From DASVTR01 sp036387475 (GTDB lineage Bacteria; Acidobacteriota; Blastocatellia; Pyrinomonadales; Pyrinomonadaceae): DNA of 64,000 bases. Each line of letters starts with the position of its first letter. Position 1 is the first letter of the stretch. This document shows positions 60,807-64,000 of this stretch, in pieces. The translations under genes and the position numbers were made by a program. The DNA lies in NCBI GenBank assembly GCA_036387475.1, contig DASVTR010000020.1, positions 124,001 to 188,000 on the forward strand, written 5' to 3'. The notes under the pieces were generated by a model. The model had not been told where the DNA came from and made no database searches. It saw only the letters and a list, made by a program, of their open reading frames with translations.

Positions 60807-60870
60807 TTCTTGGGCAGCCGTCCTCATTGTTGGGCAAAAGGGGCGTTTGACCGCATTTTTAGGCAAAGCC
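60805..60870 (-). repeat. Right end: subterminal motifs and inverted repeat
   Basis: AATTCTTGGGCAG (60805-60817), CATTGTTGGGCAA (60825-60837) and the terminal CATTTTTAGGCAAAGCC (60854-60870) are three copies of one motif in the same orientation. The last is the right terminal inverted repeat. Confidence 0.75.
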
Positions 60871-60993
60871 AAGGCAAACTGAAGAAGGCAAAAGTAAAAA
60901 AGTTAAAAGGCAAAAGGAAGGTGTAAGCCACTTGTTATTTTGGCTTCCTCTGACTTTTGCCTTTTAACTTTTTTACTTCTTCAGTTTGCCTTT
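60871..60993. repeat. Heptad-type hairpin, interrupted by the transposon
   Basis: The first nine bases are the right target duplication. The arm continues with units GGCAAAA, GTAAAAA, GGCAAAA; the right arm 60944-60993 is its complement (TTTTGCC, TTTTAAC). The start of the left arm lies on the other side of the transposon (57822-57839). The MOSC stop codon lies within the right arm. Confidence 0.82.
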
Positions 60994-61456
60994 ACAAAAC
61001 TCGCACGCTCTGGCCCGTTGCGAGGCGACCGGCCTTGAGGACGCGCGCGTAAAGGCGCGACCAGCCGGGGTTCTTCTTTTGAGAGATGCGATTGTATGTG
61101 CCGCCGATGAATGAAGCGGCGATGGTTTTGCAGGGCGTCGTGTAGGAACTGATTTCGATGACGACCTCATCGCCGAGCGCCAGACGGCTGCCGGGAGCGA
61201 GAGCGTCCCAGTCAAGCCCGGCGATCGTCACGTTTTCGCCAATTGAGCCGGGAGAGATGGGATGGCCTTCCGTCTGGAGTCGCTGGATTAACTCTAAGGC
61301 GTAAAGGCAGAGAGCGCGTTCAGGGCCGCCATGAATCTTAAGCTTCGCCTGATAATCTCCGACCAGCCCCGTCTGTGTCAGCAGCGCCTCGCCGACTGCT
61401 CGCTTCGGCACTCCGCCCGTCGAGCAGTTGAGTTGAAAGATGTAGCCTTCATTCAT
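60992..61456 (-). CDS. MOSC domain protein
   Basis: A 154-residue protein made of one MOSC (molybdenum cofactor sulfurase C-terminal) domain: GGVPKRAVGEALLTQTGLVG, the KIHGGPERALCLYALELI motif, GSIGENVTIAGLDWDALAPG and the conserved cysteine in SSYTTPCKTI. Relatives bind molybdopterin or act in sulphur transfer and reduction of N-hydroxylated compounds. The ATG is at 61456. It is monocistronic, on the strand opposite to the transposon genes. Confidence 0.92.
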   Translation of the reverse strand: MNEGYIFQLNCSTGGVPKRAVGEALLTQTGLVGDYQAKLKIHGGPERALCLYALELIQRLQTEGHPISPGSIGENVTIAGLDWDALAPGSRLALGDEVVIEISSYTTPCKTIAASFIGGTYNRISQKKNPGWSRLYARVLKAGRLATGQSVRVL

Positions 61457-61557
61457 CGCTTGAGCACGGGATGTTTGAGACTTTTGTTATTACGGTCAAG
61501 CCGGACGGCTTCGTCCCCTGAAGCGCCCTCGGTGGGTTGTGAAAACAATTAAAGCGA

Positions 61558-61815
61558 CTAATGAATAGGGGTCTTGGTTAAACGCATACGCTGCCAGACG
61601 GCAGATTCATCCGGGTAAGAGATGCCGTCCTCTCCGCGTATGACGGCGGCAGACATGGCGATTAAATCGATGTCCTGAAAGATGCCCATGCACGGCGGGC
61701 ACTTCGCCAGATGCTCTTTGACCAAAGCTCTATACTCTTCGTCGAGTCCCTTATCGCGATATTCGCTCAGTAATGCCAGACTTTGAGAGCAATCCATAGT
61801 CATCTTCTTTGCCAT
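61558..61815 (-). CDS. Anti-sigma factor, zinc-finger type without membrane anchor
   Basis: An 85-residue protein with the zinc-binding anti-sigma motif HLAKCPPC (His then Cys-x2-Cys) near residues 35-43, preceded by the helix SLALLSEYRDKGLDEEYRAL. It is encoded 34 bp after the ECF sigma gene, the usual place for its partner. Most such proteins continue with a membrane span and sensor; here the chain ends soon after, so it is probably a cytoplasmic redox- or zinc-responsive regulator. A start at codon 6 or 7 is also possible. Confidence 0.85.
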   Translation of the reverse strand: MAKKMTMDCSQSLALLSEYRDKGLDEEYRALVKEHLAKCPPCMGIFQDIDLIAMSAAVIRGEDGISYPDESAVWQRMRLTKTPIH

Positions 61816-61849
61816 CCTTAGACGTTCTCTTTCCAGACGATTTTAGAAG

Positions 61850-62428
61850 CTAATTAAGCGCGGCCTGTTGCCTGATGAGATTTCTTAATTTCAGCCGCGC
61901 CTTGTGTAGCTGCGACTTGCTCGTCCCCTCCGCGACTCCCATCATCCGCGCGATCTCTTCGTGCTCGTAGCCCTCTACGTCGTGCAGAATAAAGACCGTG
62001 CGATAGCCGGGCGGCAATTGCTGTACGGCCTTCTCCAGGGCGATGCGGTCAATGACGGGCATTTTGTCAGGGTTTTCCGTCCCGCGCACTATCTGGTCTG
62101 GTGTTTCTTCTGTCACCGAAGTCAATTCAGACTTCGTGCTGCGCTTACGAAAGTGCATCAAGACTTGGTTGACAGTCATCCTGTGCAGCCACGTCGTAAA
62201 GGCTGAATCGCCTCGGAATGAGCCGATTTTATTGAAGAGTTGAATAAAAACGTCCTGCGTGAGGTCTTCGGCCTGCTCAGGATTGCCCGTCATGCGCAGG
62301 CAGAGAGCATAAACGCGACGAAAATGGCGATGATAGAGTTCCTCGAAAGCTGCCGTATCGCCGACGGCAGATTTTTGTGCTAACACAACATCGTTGTCCT
62401 GCGGTCTCTCAATCTCTGTGGCGCTCAT
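61850..62428 (-). CDS. RpoE-like ECF sigma factor
   Basis: A 192-residue ECF sigma factor. Region 2: AFEELYHRHFRRVYALCLRM, AEDLTQDVFIQLFNKI and FTTWLHRMTVNQVLMHFRKR. Region 4: LPPGYRTVFILHDVEGYEHE, then EIARMMGVAEGTSKSQLHKA. It is a standard RpoE-group protein, different from the kinase-linked sigma at 52128. The anti-sigma gene follows on the same strand. Confidence 0.95.
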   Translation of the reverse strand: MSATEIERPQDNDVVLAQKSAVGDTAAFEELYHRHFRRVYALCLRMTGNPEQAEDLTQDVFIQLFNKIGSFRGDSAFTTWLHRMTVNQVLMHFRKRSTKSELTSVTEETPDQIVRGTENPDKMPVIDRIALEKAVQQLPPGYRTVFILHDVEGYEHEEIARMMGVAEGTSKSQLHKARLKLRNLIRQQAALN

Positions 62429-62968
62429 CTTCGGCTGCTGCTCCCTCGCATACTAAATAATAAACAAGCTGCCGGTCATCCCGAAAAGCTTCCCCCAAAG
62501 CCCTTCAGGCACGTTGACCAGCAGCCTATTTATAATGCCCTTTCGACAACTTAAGCAATCTGTGCGACCCCGTTCCCCCGAAAGAATCGCCCCGCTGCAT
62601 TTGAAAGTGAGAGAGCGGCCTCCCCCAAAGCCTTCACTCACTGTTATCTAAAGAGCCTGATCCAAATACCCCTTGTATTCAGCTATCTTTATTCACACGC
62701 GTTGGCCTTGAGCAACGCCCGTGCCATCCGTGCCGGATGCCCCGGCCAGAATTGCCGACTCGACTACAAAGCCAGCAAAACCGCCCATCCATACACACCC
62801 GAATGCTCTTTTCAAGATGAGACAGAGCTATCCTGTCCGGCCACGACTTGCACAATTTGTATACTGTCGCGCTGTACGATTGAACGGTAATCGTCCGCGC
62901 CCAATGGCGGGAACATAGAAGTCCTTTCCTCTTCTTGACGACCCATTGACAGTCAGCTAATATCTCGG

Positions 62969-62988
62969 ATTCGAACGAACGTTCGAAT
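62969..62988 (+). promoter_or_regulatory. Palindromic operator-like site upstream of boxC
   Basis: ATTCGAAC, four bases, GTTCGAAT: perfect 8-bp arms. It begins 17 bp after a TTGACA box, the place of the -10 element, so a bound repressor would block the promoter. TetR-family regulators of fatty and aromatic acid degradation use sites of this length; the regulator is not in the window. Confidence 0.6.
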
Positions 62989-63003
62989 TATCTTCGGCAT
63001 CTT

Positions 63004-63084
63004 AAAAGACGGCAAATGTGTTTTCAGGAAGAAACGGATGTTCGCCGTTTCTCCTTTGCCGTTTAAGTTTGCCATTTTGGGTTT
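63004..63084. repeat. Heptad-type hairpin in boxC leader
   Basis: ACGGCAAA (63009-63016) pairs with TTTGCCGT (63055-63062), and inside GAAACGG (63031-63037) pairs with CCGTTTC (63045-63051). The right side continues with 7-bp words GCCGTTT, CTCCTTT, GCCGTTT. Similar architecture to the other elements, but here it lies in a probable 5' leader. Confidence 0.6.
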
Positions 63085-63100
63085 GGAGTCAGGTTTATTC

Positions 63101-64000
63101 ATGATTAATTTTGAGACGACGCCGGAGCAATATAAGCACTGGCGTTTGCAAATAGACGGGCAGGTCGCCACGCTTTCGATGGACGTTCAGGAGGACGAGA
63201 CGCTGGCCGACGGCTACAAGCTCAAGCTCAACTCGTATGATCTGGGCGTTGACATAGAGTTGGCTGACGCCGTTCAACGTCTGCGCTTCGAGCATCCGGA
63301 AGTCCGCGCCGTTGTCATCACGAGCCTCAAGCCGCGCATCTTCTGCGCCGGGGCGAACATTTACATGCTCGGCACATCCTCTCACGCCTTCAAAGTCAAC
63401 TTCTGCAAGTTTACAAACGAGACGCGCTGCGCTATCGAAGACGCGTCCCATCATTCTGGACAACGCTACGTCGCTGCGCTCAACGGCACGGCCTCCGGCG
63501 GCGGCTACGAACTCGCCATCGCGTGCGATGAAATCTATCTGGTGGACGACGGCAACTCTGCCGTCTCGCTGCCGGAAGTCCCGCTGTTGGGAGTGCTGCC
63601 CGGCACGGGCGGCCTCACGCGCCTCGTTGACAAGCGCAAGGTGCGTCGCGACCGCGCAGATGTTTTCTCCACCCTCGCCGAAGGACTCAAAGGCAAGCGC
63701 GCGAAGCAGTGGGGCTTGATTGACGACTTTTTCCCGACCAGCAAATTTCAGGATTCGGTGGCGGCGCGTGTCCAGAGCATTATCGAAGCGGACGGGGCGA
63801 AGAACGATGCGCTCGGTATCAAGCTCAATCCGTTGCAGGTCGAAGCAAGCGCAGACGGGCGCGAATACAAGTACGTCAGTTTGAAGTTAAACCGCGAAGG
63901 GCGCTATGCAGACCTGACCGTGCGTGGCCCACAAGCCGATACGCCAAAGACCATTGAAGAGATAGAAGCTCTGGGCGACGCCTACTGGCCGCTCCAGGCC
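63101..64000 (+). CDS. boxC: Benzoyl-CoA-dihydrodiol lyase (BoxC), 3' end outside window
   Basis: At least 300 residues of an enoyl-CoA hydratase-type enzyme. PEQYKHWRLQIDGQVATLSM, YKLKLNSYDLGVDIELADAV and VNFCKFTNETRCAIEDASHH are signature segments of BoxC, which opens the 2,3-epoxybenzoyl-CoA ring in the aerobic hybrid benzoate pathway. The oxyanion-hole loops are IFCAGANIYML and NGTASGGGYELAIACDE; SLPEVPLLGVLPGTGGLTRL follows. BoxC is about 550 residues, so roughly half is seen. GTTTGGAG lies upstream. It suggests degradation of benzoate or related aromatic acids; boxAB would be expected beyond the edge. Confidence 0.9.
   Translation, partial: MINFETTPEQYKHWRLQIDGQVATLSMDVQEDETLADGYKLKLNSYDLGVDIELADAVQRLRFEHPEVRAVVITSLKPRIFCAGANIYMLGTSSHAFKVNFCKFTNETRCAIEDASHHSGQRYVAALNGTASGGGYELAIACDEIYLVDDGNSAVSLPEVPLLGVLPGTGGLTRLVDKRKVRRDRADVFSTLAEGLKGKRAKQWGLIDDFFPTSKFQDSVAARVQSIIEADGAKNDALGIKLNPLQVEASADGREYKYVSLKLNREGRYADLTVRGPQADTPKTIEEIEALGDAYWPLQA

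Larger units (their letters stand above)
57840..60870 (+). mobile_element. 3031-bp transposon carrying a tRNA gene
   Basis: Bounded by 16-bp perfect terminal inverted repeats (GGCTTTGCCTAAAAAT at 57840-57855 and its complement at 60855-60870) and an exact 9-bp target duplication. Removing it restores an arm of a heptad hairpin that pairs with 60944-60993. Contents in order: a small coiled-coil protein (minus), a winged-helix-like protein, a class II tRNA gene, a transposase with SWIM zinc finger and DDE/YREK signature, and a membrane protein. Subterminal copies of an ATTNTTGGGCA motif lie at both ends. Codon use is unlike the host's (many AGA codons, lower GC). The transposase resembles the IS4 superfamily, but the cargo is not that of a simple insertion sequence. 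Confidence 0.92.
62429..63100. other. Intergenic region between divergent ECF sigma and boxC
   Basis: 672 bp without a supportable gene; short frames at 62702-62918 and 62453-62641 lack ribosome sites and coding character. The left part holds two near-identical direct copies of CCCCCAAAGCC with TTCA following (62492 and 62624). The right part holds the palindromic operator-like site and a hairpin, listed separately. TTGACA at 62946-62951 is a good -35 box for boxC. Confidence 0.45.

Overview
The window looks like chromosome of an acidobacterium, probably class Blastocatellia. This is inferred from gene content and style, not from a marker gene. The clues are a moderately high-GC genome with a meso-diaminopimelate-type MurE, a divergent ECF sigma / Ser-Thr kinase pair, a subtilase ending in VMLGD repeats, tandem exported amidohydrolases, a BoxC-type benzoyl-CoA enzyme and many short autonomous transcription units. 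No rRNA or CRISPR array is visible. Three complete tRNA genes are present: Leu-UAG, Lys-UUU and an unusual one inside a transposon.

Layout. 1-13 kb: a truncated membrane protein, an S9 peptidase, a methyltransferase, a DUF2071-like protein, a secreted DUF3298-like protein, an ATP-grasp enzyme with a small acidic protein upstream, an acyl-CoA synthetase operon, and two tandem amidohydrolases, one of which has lost its metal ligands. 13-25 kb: a diaminopimelate-decarboxylase-like enzyme, two APC permeases, PilZ, MurE, a subtilase, an acetyltransferase, a SIS-domain enzyme, and an HNH endonuclease lying between a tRNA-like fragment and tRNA-Leu. 25-34 kb: the proteostasis block tig-clpP-clpX-lon, with a pair of paralogous exported proteins between clpX and lon. 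34-41 kb: housekeeping genes engB, rho, glgA, trxA and purA, then tRNA-Lys. 41-46 kb: ppdK, a gene-poor stretch and a PQQ-propeller protein, closed by a degenerate second copy of the tRNA-Lys 3' half. 46-57 kb: accessory and signalling genes, including AraC, a kinase with ankyrin repeats and its divergent ECF sigma, HicAB, an SH3/cysteine-peptidase-like protein and an exported PepT. 57.8-60.9 kb: a 3031-bp transposon with inverted ends and a perfect 9-bp target duplication. 61-64 kb: MOSC, an ECF/anti-sigma pair and the start of boxC.

Two things stand out. First, the transposon carries, besides a SWIM-finger DDE transposase and three proteins of unknown function, a class II tRNA gene whose body looks like tRNA-Ser (D arm, G73, encoded CCA) but whose anticodon is UAG, a leucine anticodon. 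This is a candidate mobile mistranslating tRNA. Second, at least eleven intergenic regions contain long hairpins whose arms are built from degenerate 7-bp (sometimes 8-bp) tandem units. The unit word differs from one element to the next, but the architecture is the same. Several abut start codons (purA, engB, clpX), and the transposon has landed inside an arm of one of them.

Gene starts were moved from the longest open frame wherever a Shine-Dalgarno sequence, signal peptide or divergent neighbour argued for it. All functional calls come from reading motifs by eye; no database search was run.
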